This document shows, in pieces, positions 7,794 through 17,553 of a stretch of 64,000 bases of DNA. The stretch is taken from the NCBI GenBank assembly GCA_004172865.1, contig SEBV01000016.1, positions 27,666 through 91,665 on the forward strand. The letters are read 5' to 3'. A model generated the notes under the pieces. That model saw nothing but the letters and a program-made list of their open reading frames with translations. It was not told where the DNA came from and ran no database searches. Every line of letters starts with the position of its first letter. Position 1 is the stretch's first letter. Both the position numbers and the translations under genes were made by a program. The stretch comes from Gammaproteobacteria bacterium (GTDB lineage Bacteria > Pseudomonadota > Gammaproteobacteria > Pseudomonadales > Cellvibrionaceae).

Positions 7794-9716
7794 TTAAAAA
7801 CGATAGGTAACATGAGCATCGTAAGCACGCTCAGGCTGTGGGTACTGGCCGTATAAACCGCGCGAGTCTGAATATTTTTCGCTAGTGATGTTTTTAACAC
7901 GAGCACCTAATTCAACGCCTTTGAAATTCCACAAAATATTTGCATTAAATAACGTTACTGGATCAACTTTTGGCAAAAGGTTTTCATCATCACCAACCAA
8001 ATAACGGCTGCCAACATAATTAGCTTCGAATGATAATGTCAAATTTTGAATGAAGCTGAAAACCACACCAATATTGCCGGAGTTTTTGGCAATAAATGGA
8101 ACATCTTTACCTTTGAGCAAACCTGAACGCAATTCGGCATCGGTATAAGTGTAGTTAGCACGCAAGGCAATTTGTTCGCTCAGCTGTACATCACCATCAA
8201 AGATAAAACCTTTACGATTTGAGTCTGGCAAATTTATGTTGGTGTAATTAAATGCATCAAACATAATTTCGTCATCAACTCTCATAGAATAGATTGAGTA
8301 TGACGCGCTTGCATTTTCACCTTTCCATGCGGTACCGAAATCAACAGAATCTCCCGTTTGTGCTTTTAGGAAATCTATACCGAAAGGAACAGCATTATTT
8401 TCATCAGGATTCGCAAAACGGAAACTTTCTGCATAACGTGAGAATACACTCCAGCCATTACCGAAGTTGTAATTCAAGCCGAATTCACTTGCCTGCAGAT
8501 TTTTGTCATTGGTTTTTTTGGAGAGATGATTATCATCATCAACCGATGAATAACGCGTACCCAAAGTTGCAGTCAATTTATCCAGAAGCGGATAAACCAA
8601 TTGCGCGTAATAGCCGTCAACTTGTTGCTCCGACGTTAAAGGCACGTAAGTGTTATCGCTTTTATAATCGCTTTTAACACCGTCATAACCTACGGTTAAA
8701 ATTGCATCGCCATTTGCTGTTTTAATATTTCCCACTACACGTGGCGAGAAATTTTTAACGCGCATGGAATAATGCGTAGTTTTTTCACCGGGATAGCCGA
8801 AATTATAATTACCAGTTTCATCACGGTCGGCGTATTCGGCAATAAGTTTCCAGCCATCAATAACCGTCACATCCCCACCAACACGTCTTAAATCAGTATC
8901 CTGATCTGAATAGGCATTCGGTGAATTAGTTTGACGTGGATTAATCGCTGCCTGTGCATCTGACAACGAACCTGCCAAACGCAAATCGTCATTAATTTTT
9001 TGGCTTTCGATAAAAACACGTCCGCCTTCAAAATCAAAACCGATATTACCCAGTACATTGGTGATGCCAGATTCATTGTTATCGCGATAATTATCTGCAT
9101 TACGCTTTTGTGCGCTGAGGCTGTAATTCAAACCATTTGCAAAACCTTGGCTTAAGTTAGCGGTGTAATTTTCCAAATTACCGGTGCCCGCTTGCGCAGT
9201 AATACTACCGTTAAATTCGCCCGCTTTTGCACGTTTGGTAATAACATTTATTACGCCGCCAACAGCTTGGTCGCCGTAAAGTACACCCGCACTACCCTGC
9301 ACAATTTCAATACGCTCAATATCATTTAGCGCAATAGTATTTAATGCGGGAGCTGCGAGACTTGGGTTGTTGAGCTTGCGGCCATCAACCAAAATTAAAG
9401 TGTTGTTGCCGGCAGTTGCTGAAAAGCCGCGCATTGAAATAGTGACGTTTCGCCCACCGCTGCCATCGCCATCCTGAATTTGAATGCCCGCTTGTGTGCG
9501 TAATACTTCTGCGATGGTGCTTGCGCCACTCACACGAATTTGTTCAGCATCGATAACTTTAATTTGCGCAGCAACAGGCACTTCTGCTGTTTCACTGCGC
9601 GTGGCGCTAACAATAAGGGTTTCGATTTTTTCATCAGCAGCCATAACGGTGTTGGCAACTGTGAGCGATAGAATTGCAGCGCTAAGACTGGTTAGGGCGA
9701 AGGATTTAGTAGACAT
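7794..9716 (-). CDS. btuB: TonB-dependent vitamin B12 outer-membrane receptor
   Basis: Outer-membrane beta-barrel receptor for cobalamin uptake, energised through TonB. From the preferred ATG at 9716 (GAGGAA upstream) there are 640 residues; a TTG at 9728 would add four. A signal peptide (1-26, cut after VMA) is followed by a TonB box ETLIVSA at about 32-38, a plug domain (GSAGVLYGDQAVGGVINVIT near 145-165) and a barrel ending in the classical terminal aromatic (VTYRF). The B12 assignment rests on the cobalamin riboswitch in its leader and on its neighbours; the sequence alone says only TonB-dependent receptor. A strong terminator follows. Confidence 0.92.
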   Translation of the reverse strand: MSTKSFALTSLSAAILSLTVANTVMAADEKIETLIVSATRSETAEVPVAAQIKVIDAEQIRVSGASTIAEVLRTQAGIQIQDGDGSGGRNVTISMRGFSATAGNNTLILVDGRKLNNPSLAAPALNTIALNDIERIEIVQGSAGVLYGDQAVGGVINVITKRAKAGEFNGSITAQAGTGNLENYTANLSQGFANGLNYSLSAQKRNADNYRDNNESGITNVLGNIGFDFEGGRVFIESQKINDDLRLAGSLSDAQAAINPRQTNSPNAYSDQDTDLRRVGGDVTVIDGWKLIAEYADRDETGNYNFGYPGEKTTHYSMRVKNFSPRVVGNIKTANGDAILTVGYDGVKSDYKSDNTYVPLTSEQQVDGYYAQLVYPLLDKLTATLGTRYSSVDDDNHLSKKTNDKNLQASEFGLNYNFGNGWSVFSRYAESFRFANPDENNAVPFGIDFLKAQTGDSVDFGTAWKGENASASYSIYSMRVDDEIMFDAFNYTNINLPDSNRKGFIFDGDVQLSEQIALRANYTYTDAELRSGLLKGKDVPFIAKNSGNIGVVFSFIQNLTLSFEANYVGSRYLVGDDENLLPKVDPVTLFNANILWNFKGVELGARVKNITSEKYSDSRGLYGQYPQPERAYDAHVTYRF

Positions 9717-9780
9717 AAGTTTCCTCAATCTATAAAGACGAGGGAGGGGAAGCGGGAATAATGCGCGAGACCGTTAACAG

Positions 9781-9945
9781 CCCCGTAAAACACAGAATTT
9801 CCACCGATGTTGCCCTCCGCGACATCGTGAATGTAAGGTTTTGAGGCTGGTATCGGACTTATGATCTGCACTAAGCAGTTTCATTTACCGTTGCGGGGGC
9901 AGTGTAGGCTTTGCTGATTGAAAATAGCGCACCTAACTTCCCATT
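9781..9945 (-). promoter_or_regulatory. Cobalamin (B12) riboswitch controlling btuB
   Basis: On the minus strand, GGGAAGTTAGGTGC near 9943-9930 is followed by ACTGCCCCCGCAACGGTAA (about 9903-9885), AAGTCCGATACCAGCC (about 9860-9845) and a downstream GATGT...ACATC hairpin (about 9826-9806), ending about 65 bases before the btuB ATG. These are the conserved cobalamin-riboswitch blocks in the right order. The downstream hairpin is probably the expression platform. High B12 should reduce btuB expression. Confidence 0.92.
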
Positions 9946-10047
9946 TAATTTGACCTTGCACTGGCTATAAAATAGCAGCTAGCACGCCAAACACCTCGGC
10001 GCGCAGGGTATGGCCTTGAAGCAGATGAGTCAAGCAGCAATGTGCGC
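9946..10047. other. Short spacer between DUF4442 gene and B12 riboswitch
   Basis: About 100 bases, part of the 331-base gap between btuB and the next gene. It probably carries the btuB promoter on the minus strand; I see no other feature. Confidence 0.35.
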
Positions 10048-10512
10048 CTAGATAATTTTCGGCGGCTTTTTCTTCACATAGAGAGTTTTATAAACTCGTG
10101 CAACCAGTTCCTGTTTTGCGTTGTAAATTTCTACAATAAATTCCGGCAAATATTTTTCGCCGCTTGCGGTTGCAGCGCGGATCTCCGCCAGTTTATCTTC
10201 CGTTAATAAAAATTTAGCCGTAACAGTTCCGCGCCCCGGCGAAATGAAATCTATAGTAGCTTTTTTATCCCACACAAAATATTCACGCCCGAGATTTTGC
10301 ATAAGCATCAACATATACCAGGCATCGGTCATGGCAAACAAATTGCCACCAAAATGCGCACCTACATAATTACGGTTGTAAAAACGCAATTTTAATTCTG
10401 CAGTAATTTCACGAAAGTCATCGCTGATATAAGAAGCGCGAATGGCGTTAAACCAAAATGGCGGCCAGAAATTTATCAAACGGCGCAAAGTTGTTGGTTT
10501 CATGTCAGGCAT
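10048..10512 (-). CDS. DUF4442 hotdog-fold protein (putative thioesterase)
   Basis: A 154-residue single-domain protein of the DUF4442 type, related to hotdog-fold acyl-CoA thioesterases. The central GAHFGGNLFAMTDAWYMLML (about residues 51-70) with its conserved histidine, Gly-Gly and aspartate is the family signature. No substrate can be named. Starts at residue 1 (10512) or Met4 (10503) are both possible; neither has a strong ribosome site. It lies 19 bases downstream of the importer ATPase gene and so is probably the last gene of the btuF-C-D transcript, although a link to B12 is not evident. Confidence 0.8.
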   Translation of the reverse strand: MPDMKPTTLRRLINFWPPFWFNAIRASYISDDFREITAELKLRFYNRNYVGAHFGGNLFAMTDAWYMLMLMQNLGREYFVWDKKATIDFISPGRGTVTAKFLLTEDKLAEIRAATASGEKYLPEFIVEIYNAKQELVARVYKTLYVKKKPPKII

Positions 10513-10531
10513 CCATTAATTGTTAGATACA

Positions 10532-11323
10532 CTATTCGTTAGCAATGCGTTTGATAGGAATAATAACCACACCGTCATCGCGACAATCCACGTGAGCGCT
10601 AATGCCATAAACTTGCGCTAGATTTTCCGGCGTTAAGACGTTAATCGGCTCACCCTCGGCAATTAGCTTTCCGTGATTCATTAATATTAATCGTGAACAA
10701 AAACGCGATGCCAAACTTAAATCGTGCAGTGCTGCAATCACTGCACCGCCCTGCTGCGCGTGCGCGTGCAACAATTCCATAATGTGCAACTGGTGATAAA
10801 CATCCAACGCGACTATAGGCTCATCTGCCACTATTAACGTTGGGTTTCCTGCAAAAACACGTGCTAATAAAGCACGTTGCAATTCACCGCCGGACAATTC
10901 TGTTACTGTCCGCTCGGCAAGTGCTGTAACACCTGTCATTGATAAAGCGTTGGTAATTGCCAGGTCGTCATCTGCGCTAGTATTAACCGCAGAATTCCAA
11001 GGCGAGCGCCCGAGTGCAACTAAATTTTTTACACTGAGCGGCCACGCCGGTGTTTCGTGCTGCGCAAGGTAAGCCATAAAACGCGCGCGTGTTTGCGCCG
11101 GTATTTTTTCGATAGGTACAAGGCCATCTTGCGCCGCCACATTTACATCTCCCGAATTCGGCTTTACCAAACCAGCAAGCATGCGCAACAGCGAACTTTT
11201 CCCCGCGCCATTGGGCCCAATCAAACCAACAAATTCATTGGATGAAATATGAATATTTAATTCATCCACAACTTTTTTGTTGCCGAGGCTTAGGGATAAA
11301 TTTTTAGCGTTTAATAGTTGCAT
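10532..11323 (-). CDS. btuD: ABC transporter ATP-binding protein, BtuD/FecE family (B12 import)
   Basis: ATPase of a type II importer. Walker A GPNGAGKS is at residues 36-43, the signature LSGGE at 143-147 and Walker B LIVADEP at 163-169; the switch histidine is in AALHDLSLA near 204. The family also includes haem and ferric-siderophore importers; the B12 role is inferred from the flanking cob/btu genes and the BtuF-like binding protein. Only one base separates it from btuC. Length (263) is normal. Confidence 0.85.
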   Translation of the reverse strand: MQLLNAKNLSLSLGNKKVVDELNIHISSNEFVGLIGPNGAGKSSLLRMLAGLVKPNSGDVNVAAQDGLVPIEKIPAQTRARFMAYLAQHETPAWPLSVKNLVALGRSPWNSAVNTSADDDLAITNALSMTGVTALAERTVTELSGGELQRALLARVFAGNPTLIVADEPIVALDVYHQLHIMELLHAHAQQGGAVIAALHDLSLASRFCSRLILMNHGKLIAEGEPINVLTPENLAQVYGISAHVDCRDDGVVIIPIKRIANE

Positions 11324-11324
11324 A

Positions 11325-12323
11325 TTAAATCCACCGCGACCGCGTTTTTAAAATCAACATCAAAAAGAATGGCCCGCCTAGCAACGACGTCACCACACCT
11401 AATTTTAATTCACGAGCGATATCTAACTGACGCACTAAAATATCCGCACCTAAAACCAACAAAGCTCCGCCAAAAGCGCTGGCAATCAATAACCGCCCCG
11501 GGTGATAGCCGACTAGAGGCCGCAGCAAATGTGGAACCACTAAACCCACAAAACCGATGCTGCCGCTTACAGCAACACTTGCACCTATACACAGTGCCAA
11601 ACCTGTTAATAATAAATTACGCTCACGCTGCGGATTAAAACCTAAAGACGCCGCAGTTTCTTCACCAAGGCTTAATGCATTTAAATAGCGATACCGACTA
11701 AATAATAAAATCCAACCGACTATGATAAAGGGCGCAGCAACATAGACATGATTAATATTGCGATTAGCGAGTGAACCCATTAACCAAAAAACAATTTCTT
11801 GCATCGCAAATAAACTGGGCGCGAAATTCAATGCAACGGAGATCAACGCAAGCGCACTTGCCTGAATCGCCACGCCTGCCAAAATTAGTGACAGCACGCT
11901 GCTGCGAAAACCCGCTAATAAATACACTAATATAAGCGCAATCAACGCACCGAGAATGGATGCAAACGGCAGCCAATACCAAGCTGCTGCGGATAATCCA
12001 AAATACAACACAATCACCGCACCTAATGCCGCTCCACTTGAAACACCGAGAATTCCAGGCTCAGCAAGCGGGTTACGTAAAAAACCTTGCATCGCCGCAC
12101 CTGCAACACCGAGCGTCGCACCTACTAATACAGCAAGCAATACGCGCGGCAAACGAATTTCCCACACCACGGTTTGTTGCAGAGATTCCGTATGACCTAA
12201 TAAATCTTTAACCGCTTGCGTCACTGAAATCGCCGCATTGCCCATACTCAACGAAAATAAAAATGTCACTGCAACAGCAATTGCCGACAATAAAATTAAA
12301 ATAGGAAAAGATATTTTTTGCAC
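11325..12323 (-). CDS. btuC: FecCD/BtuC-family ABC transporter permease (B12 import)
   Basis: A 332-residue permease with about ten membrane segments. Conserved family stretches are WEIRLPRVLLAVLVGATLG near residues 54-72, GSIGFVGLVVPHLLRPLVG near 256-274 and the C-terminal REL-x-LG-V region that contacts the ATPase. It lies between btuF (14-base gap) and btuD (one-base gap), so the three form one transport operon. Substrate by context is cobalamin or cobinamide. Confidence 0.87.
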   Translation of the reverse strand: MQKISFPILILLSAIAVAVTFLFSLSMGNAAISVTQAVKDLLGHTESLQQTVVWEIRLPRVLLAVLVGATLGVAGAAMQGFLRNPLAEPGILGVSSGAALGAVIVLYFGLSAAAWYWLPFASILGALIALILVYLLAGFRSSVLSLILAGVAIQASALALISVALNFAPSLFAMQEIVFWLMGSLANRNINHVYVAAPFIIVGWILLFSRYRYLNALSLGEETAASLGFNPQRERNLLLTGLALCIGASVAVSGSIGFVGLVVPHLLRPLVGYHPGRLLIASAFGGALLVLGADILVRQLDIARELKLGVVTSLLGGPFFLMLILKTRSRWI

Positions 12324-12337
12324 AAGACTTCCTTAAA

Positions 12338-13192
12338 TTAAAACGACAATGCTTGTCGCTGCTGCATAAGATTTTCAATAGCTTCAGCGGCTACAGGTGC
12401 AATGCAAGACAGCGTAGTTGGCAACCGAATGATGCGCATCTTATTCGCGTGTAACGCAGGATGATTGACATATTCCTGCGCGAGCGAGAATGCTTGTACA
12501 TCTGAGGCGTCAACAATGAGTACTTTTGGTTTCGCAAGAATCAATTCCTCCAAATCAATTTGGGCGAAGCCGACAATATGTTTATCGAGCGCGAGATTAT
12601 GAAAACCAGCGCGCGTCATTAATTCGTTTTCCAAGGTATCGCTGCCAATCACAACGCCATTGGATGAATACCAAAATGCCGGAACTGGCTTGGTATTTTT
12701 TTGTGCAGCATCCAGCTGTAATAATTTTTGTTCTAGCGCTTGCGCCATTTTTTCTGCTGCCATTTCGCTGTTTGTAAGCTGACCGAAATTGCGAATATGC
12801 GCAGAAATATCGCTGAGCGTGCGCGGCAGTGCCAAAGTTTCTACTCGAAAACCCAAATTTTTTAACAGAGTTTTTAAATCAAGCGAGGTGTATTCACCTG
12901 CAACCACCAAGTCAGGATTGCGCGGCACAATATCCTCTGCTAGCCCATGATTTAAATAGAATTTTTTTGCTTGCTCAGCAAACGGAGAAAATTGTGAGTT
13001 CGCCGATAGATAATAAAGCGAGTTAATTCGCTCCGGTTCAACCAGTTTTAATAAAAGCGGGTCGAGACAGACGTTAATTGAAATGATGCGTTGAGGTTTC
13101 GCCAGTGCAACTTCAGCTGCGTTGGCACTGCCAAGCCATACTGAAAGTAGCAGCGCAAAAATAATAGGAGATAAAAATCTACGCATGAGCAT
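12338..13192 (-). CDS. btuF: Periplasmic cobalamin-type substrate-binding protein
   Basis: Helical-backbone (cluster A-II) binding protein. PQRIISINVCLDPLLLKLV, NPDLVVAGEYTS and KPKVLIVDA are the typical lobe elements. I start it at ATG 13192 (or 13186), which places a clean signal peptide (RRFLSPIIFALLLSVWLGSANA) at the N-terminus; the longer frame from TTG 13252 adds 20 polar residues in front and is unlikely. No lipobox is present, so it is a soluble periplasmic protein. The B12 assignment is by neighbourhood. No riboswitch-like block is visible in the 150 bases upstream. Confidence 0.83.
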   Translation of the reverse strand: MLMRRFLSPIIFALLLSVWLGSANAAEVALAKPQRIISINVCLDPLLLKLVEPERINSLYYLSANSQFSPFAEQAKKFYLNHGLAEDIVPRNPDLVVAGEYTSLDLKTLLKNLGFRVETLALPRTLSDISAHIRNFGQLTNSEMAAEKMAQALEQKLLQLDAAQKNTKPVPAFWYSSNGVVIGSDTLENELMTRAGFHNLALDKHIVGFAQIDLEELILAKPKVLIVDASDVQAFSLAQEYVNHPALHANKMRIIRLPTTLSCIAPVAAEAIENLMQQRQALSF

Positions 13193-13341
13193 AGTAAGCA
13201 GCTTTTCTTTTATAGGAGGAACGTCTCTGCAATCAATGTGAGACGGAAGCAAGGCATTTGCACCTTATCGGCGCTTAGCCGGCTGAAGTTTACTGCAGTA
13301 GATCACGTTGCGCATCCTTGCGTCACATCCTGCGGATTAAA

Positions 13342-14250
13342 TTACAGAGGATTTAGCCAAGCTGCGCCACGTACGCCGCTCGAATCACCGTGTGTTGCCT
13401 GCACGATGGGTGTATCGCACTCGAAACCAAACACATAATTGCTCAGCAATTGCGGAACCACCGTATAGATTTCAGCGATGTTGGAGGCGCCTCCGCCGAG
13501 CACAATAATATCCGGGTCCATAATATTGATGACTGCGGCCAAGCCACGAGCGAGCTGGTCGTAATAAGTGTCCAACACATTGCGCGCATGGGTTTCACCT
13601 TTGGCGGCGCGCGCTACGATTTCATTGCCCGTCACTTTAAGACCAGTGGCCATTTCGTAGGATTTGCATAAGCCAGTGCCGGACAAAAATGCCTCCTGAC
13701 AGCCAGATTTGCCGCAGTAACAGGGGCGTGCTTCCAATTCTGCTTCACGGGTCCAGGGCAAGGAATTGTGACCCCACTCACCCGCTACGCCATTGGGGCC
13801 AACTATCGGCTGGCCTCTGAAGGCGACGCCCGCGCCACAGCCGGTGCCGAGAATGCCGGCGAATACCAAATCGTAACCTTTGCCTGCGCCGTCGGTAGCT
13901 TCTGAAACGGCGAGGCAATTGGCGTCGTTAGTGATTTTTACATCGCGCCCCAAATGAGCTGACAAATCTTTTTGGAAAGGCTGCCCGTTTAACCAGGTTG
14001 AATTCGCATTTTTCACAAAGCCCGTTTTGCGCGATATAGTGCCGGGAATGCCCACGCCGACTGGTAAATGGGGCTGGCCTGCGGCTTCTTCAGCTTTCGC
14101 AACCAAGCTGGCGATATCGCGTATGGTCGCTGCGTAGTTATCTCGCACAGTAGGAATACGGGTGCGGAAAAGCTCCTGGCTGTCGCCGTTCAATAGGATT
14201 ACTTCAGTTTTTGTACCGCCAAGATCAATCCCAATTCGAAAATCTGTCAT
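13342..14250 (-). CDS. mak: ROK-family fructokinase
   Basis: ROK sugar kinase that closely follows E. coli Mak throughout ([11 protein letters not shown] at 7-17, [13 protein letters not shown] at 80-92, [22 protein letters not shown] near the C-terminus). The catalytic aspartate is Asp109 in TNDANC, and the ROK zinc site is formed by His161 with Cys177, Cys179 and Cys184. It phosphorylates free hexoses, with fructose the best guess. It lies upstream of btuF on the same strand, 149 bases away, and is probably a separate unit. Confidence 0.9.
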   Translation of the reverse strand: MTDFRIGIDLGGTKTEVILLNGDSQELFRTRIPTVRDNYAATIRDIASLVAKAEEAAGQPHLPVGVGIPGTISRKTGFVKNANSTWLNGQPFQKDLSAHLGRDVKITNDANCLAVSEATDGAGKGYDLVFAGILGTGCGAGVAFRGQPIVGPNGVAGEWGHNSLPWTREAELEARPCYCGKSGCQEAFLSGTGLCKSYEMATGLKVTGNEIVARAAKGETHARNVLDTYYDQLARGLAAVINIMDPDIIVLGGGASNIAEIYTVVPQLLSNYVFGFECDTPIVQATHGDSSGVRGAAWLNPL

Positions 14251-14445
14251 TTATATGAAACCCGTTACATTAAGAAAGTGCGATTATAGGTTTGTGGCGC
14301 ACCGCAAGGCAAATTGGCGCTTTTGTTTGTGTTTATTTGTGTCGAATGGCCATTTAGGTCATCTGAGCTACACTCAACTGAATACCGCCGATAATACAAC
14401 ATAGACTACTTATTATTTTCAGCCTGGACTATTACAGATATCACC

Positions 14446-14814
14446 ATGACTCAAGAACGCCGTCGTTTCCGCCGCATAGATTTTGATGCCCGCGTTGAAG
14501 TCGCCCAAGGCGACAGCAACTGGCAAGCGCAACTCCTGGATATTTCACTCAAAGGTTTGCTGCTTTCCAAACTTGGCACCTATGAATTACAACTCGATGC
14601 ACCCGTGTTGGTGAAAATTATTCTATCAGATCAAACCAGCATCGCCATGTCGGCGCAGGTTGTGCACCAAACTTCCGATCAACTGCATGTGGCCTGTGTA
14701 ACTATTGATATAGATAGCATTAGTCATTTACGTCGCTTGATTGAATTAAATATTGGCGATGCTAGCGCAGCAGAACGCGAACTATCTGAATTACTTGCAG
14801 AATCCGAACGATAA
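14446..14814 (+). CDS. PilZ domain protein (c-di-GMP binding)
   Basis: A 122-residue stand-alone PilZ domain. The two c-di-GMP motifs are visible: the arginine cluster ERRRFRR at residues 4-10 and D-x-S-x-x-G in DISLKG at about 33-38. Such proteins change behaviour (motility, adhesion, polysaccharide export) when they bind cyclic di-GMP, with a partner that cannot be named here. A second PilZ gene follows 52 bases later, and the two are unlike enough not to be a recent duplication. Confidence 0.9.
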   Translation: MTQERRRFRRIDFDARVEVAQGDSNWQAQLLDISLKGLLLSKLGTYELQLDAPVLVKIILSDQTSIAMSAQVVHQTSDQLHVACVTIDIDSISHLRRLIELNIGDASAAERELSELLAESER

Positions 14815-14866
14815 TTTATTGATGCAGTCTTAAATCAGCGAGCTTGATTGAGGTAAACAAAACATC

Positions 14867-15205
14867 ATGAATGACGACGACCGCAGAAATTCTCCGCGCT
14901 TTCCGCTACGAGCATTTGCTGCATTGTGTAACTCCGACAAAGAATTGGCCGCACATGTACTGGATATTTCTTATCAAGGTGCGCGAGTTGCATTGTTAGA
15001 CAATTATCACCTCTGCGCCGGCGACTCCATTCAATTGCGCCTGGAAATTCCTGAACTACAAGTTCCACAAGGTACCATGCCTTATTTGCAGCTCAACGGA
15101 ACACTCGTTCATCAGCAAGAACATATGCTGGGCATTCAATATGAACCAGCCAGTGAAAAAGATGCAGAATTGTTAAAAATAATTCTGACCAATTTAAACC
15201 ATTAA
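14867..15205 (+). CDS. PilZ domain protein (c-di-GMP binding)
   Basis: Second short PilZ protein, 112 residues, with RRNSPRF at residues 6-12 and DISYQG at about 33-38. The overall layout matches its upstream neighbour, so the pair probably acts in the same c-di-GMP response. The start ATG 14867 is preceded by a weak GAGG-like region. The next gene starts 32 bases downstream and may be co-transcribed. Confidence 0.88.
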   Translation: MNDDDRRNSPRFPLRAFAALCNSDKELAAHVLDISYQGARVALLDNYHLCAGDSIQLRLEIPELQVPQGTMPYLQLNGTLVHQQEHMLGIQYEPASEKDAELLKIILTNLNH

Positions 15206-15237
15206 AATCCCTCAGTTATAAAGACTAAATACGTTGT

Positions 15238-16086
15238 ATGTTTAACTCACAGAAAATTTTTCGCTTCATATCTTTAGTAAGTGTCGGTGCCGCGCTCTCA
15301 TGGGCAAATTGCTATAGCAATGCACAGACGGCATCCATCACACTGCCCTTTAGCACTCAGCATTCGTCGGAAAATCCCAATTATTACTACGAAGAAGCAC
15401 TCAAGCTTGCGCTGGAGAAAACCGAAAAGAGTTATAGCAAGCTCGATATAAAATTTTACCCTTACGCATTAAACAACGAACGACAATATGCCAACGTGAA
15501 AACTAATGGTGGGCTCGATGTTATTTGGAGCTCATCCAGCAGATTGCGAGAGCAACAATTGATCGCCGTAAAATTCAATTTATTGCGTGAGTTAAGCGAT
15601 TATAAAGTTTTATTAATTCGCAAAGCCGACAAAGAAAATTTTGCAAAAATAAATAGTGTTGCAGATTTACGCCAATTCAAAGCTGGTGTTGTAGCGCAAT
15701 CGCAAGATACGCAAATATTACAACGCAATAGTATTTCCATCACCACAGCTTGGGATTACGACTCCATGTTTAAGATGCTCGCAGACAAACGTTTTGATTA
15801 CGTCATTCGCGGTGCGCAAGAAATTTGGCCTGAAGTAGAACAACATAAAGATGAAAATTTAATTGCCGAAGAAAAGTTATTGATTGGTTACAAAAACCCA
15901 GTTTATTTTTTTGTAAACCCAAAAAACGAAAAACTTGCCAAACGGATTAAAGCAGGTTTAGACATCGCCGAAAAAGATGGCAGTTTACAGCGCCTGACTT
16001 TAAGCCTTCCCGCCTTTAAAAAAGGCGCTGATGAAATACGCAACAAAAAAAGACGTTTGATTTCTTTGGATGCTGAAGATTATTAA
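15238..16086 (+). CDS. Periplasmic solute-binding (SBP_bac_3-like) protein
   Basis: A 282-residue secreted protein with a signal peptide (about 1-31, ending NAQTA) and a type-2 periplasmic-binding fold. Recognisable features are the repeated YYYEEALKLALEK start, the DVIWSSSS and VLLIRKAD strands, and the C-terminal helix PKNEKLAKRIKAGLDIAEKDG typical of extracellular solute-binding family 3. There is no permease or ATPase gene nearby, so it may be an orphan sensor-type binder. Its position after two PilZ genes suggests, without proof, a signalling role. The ligand is unknown. Confidence 0.75.
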   Translation: MFNSQKIFRFISLVSVGAALSWANCYSNAQTASITLPFSTQHSSENPNYYYEEALKLALEKTEKSYSKLDIKFYPYALNNERQYANVKTNGGLDVIWSSSSRLREQQLIAVKFNLLRELSDYKVLLIRKADKENFAKINSVADLRQFKAGVVAQSQDTQILQRNSISITTAWDYDSMFKMLADKRFDYVIRGAQEIWPEVEQHKDENLIAEEKLLIGYKNPVYFFVNPKNEKLAKRIKAGLDIAEKDGSLQRLTLSLPAFKKGADEIRNKKRRLISLDAEDY

Positions 16087-16129
16087 ACGCTTGTCACGCT
16101 AGTCTTTTGTTACGGCGCACGTCTAATTT

Positions 16130-17500
16130 TTACAGCGCCTCCAGTGCTTCCTGCAAATTCTTTACGGCAATAATTTCGATTCCCGCGTGCTTTTCGCGGG
16201 GAGCATTTGCGATAGGCACAATCGCTCTCTTGAACCCGTGTTTTGCCGCTTCGCGAATACGTTCTTGTCCGCTGGGTACGGGGCGAATTTCACCAGACAA
16301 GCCTACCTCCCCAAATACCATTAAATCTTGTGGCAAAATTTTATCGCGAAAGCTCGATACAATTGCGAGCAAGACTGCAAGGTCGGCGCTGGTTTCCATT
16401 ACGCGAACCCCGCCTACGACGTTAACAAATACATCCTGATCGCCCACCATAATTCCACCATGACGATGCAAAACGGCGAGCAACATGGATAAACGGTTTT
16501 GATCCATTCCCACGGCAACACGACGGGGATTGCCGAGATGACTGTCATCCACCAACGCCTGAATTTCTATTAGCAATGGACGCGTACCTTCCCACATCAC
16601 CATCACCACAGAACCGGGCGCAGGGTCTTCGGCGCGCTGCAAAAATATTGCGGATGGATTATTGACTTCGCGCATGCCCTGCTCGGTCATGGCAAATACG
16701 CCCAATTCATTGACTGCACCGAAGCGATTTTTATTGCCGCGCAAAGTGCGAAAGCGCGAGTCGTTATCGCCCTCTAATAAAATCGAACAATCGATCATGT
16801 GCTCCAACACTTTTGGCCCGGCGAGCGAACCATCTTTAGTCACGTGGCCCACCAAAATAACAACGGTGCCAGTTTGTTTTGCAAAACGCGTTAAATAGGC
16901 CGCACTCTCACGCACTTGCGATACTGAACCCGGTGCGGAAGAAATATCTTCCATATGCACCACTTGAATAGAATCCACCACCATCACCTTGGGCGCGATT
17001 TGTTGTGCCGTTGCACAAATGCTTTCGACATTGGTTTCGCTCAACATTTGCAATTTATCCATCGGTAAGCCGAGGCGTTGCGCACGCATGGCAACCTGTT
17101 GCAAAGACTCTTCGCCCGTTACATAAAGTGCTGACATATTGCGCGCTAAAAAACATAAGGTTTGCAACAGTAATGTACTTTTTCCCGCGCCGGGATTTCC
17201 GCCAATTAACACCACAGAACCTGGAACAAAACCTCCGCCAAGTACGCGATCAAATTCGCTGGTGCCGCTGGAAAAACGCGGAACATCGCCCAATGAAATT
17301 TCTGCGAGCGTTTGCACCTTATTGCCTGAAGCACCACCTGCGTAGCCTTCGAATTTTGCTGAGCGATTTGTCGGCGTTGGGCCTAGGCGAACTTCAATAA
17401 TTGAATTCCACGCACCGCATTCTGGGCATTGCCCTTGCCATTTTTTAAAATCGGCGCCGCAGTCATTGCAAACAAATGCACTTTTAGTTTTTGTGCTCAC
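16130..17500 (-). CDS. radA: DNA repair protein RadA
   Basis: RecA-related branch-migration ATPase acting in recombination. I choose GTG 17500 (456 residues); the frame opens at a TTG at 17551, but family members begin right before the zinc finger. The C4 finger has Cys11, Cys14, Cys25 and Cys28; Walker A GGNPGAGKST is at about 100-109; the RadA-specific KNRFG motif is near residue 273; and a Lon-protease-like domain fills the C-terminal third. Length agrees with E. coli RadA. Three 13-base tandem repeats lie 54 bases upstream of the start. Confidence 0.95.
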   Translation of the reverse strand: MSTKTKSAFVCNDCGADFKKWQGQCPECGAWNSIIEVRLGPTPTNRSAKFEGYAGGASGNKVQTLAEISLGDVPRFSSGTSEFDRVLGGGFVPGSVVLIGGNPGAGKSTLLLQTLCFLARNMSALYVTGEESLQQVAMRAQRLGLPMDKLQMLSETNVESICATAQQIAPKVMVVDSIQVVHMEDISSAPGSVSQVRESAAYLTRFAKQTGTVVILVGHVTKDGSLAGPKVLEHMIDCSILLEGDNDSRFRTLRGNKNRFGAVNELGVFAMTEQGMREVNNPSAIFLQRAEDPAPGSVVMVMWEGTRPLLIEIQALVDDSHLGNPRRVAVGMDQNRLSMLLAVLHRHGGIMVGDQDVFVNVVGGVRVMETSADLAVLLAIVSSFRDKILPQDLMVFGEVGLSGEIRPVPSGQERIREAAKHGFKRAIVPIANAPREKHAGIEIIAVKNLQEALEAL

Positions 17501-17553
17501 AGATTTATCTTCTTCAATAAATGTTCGGGATTTAATTGGTTTTAGTTTCAAAA

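Noticed and set aside
9484..9735. Plus-strand 83-codon frame inside btuB
   Set aside because: Antisense shadow of a well-supported receptor gene and its leader; no ribosome site.
13193..13341. Possible riboswitch in front of btuF
   Set aside because: Only small hairpins are seen; the invariant cobalamin, c-di-GMP or TPP blocks are missing.
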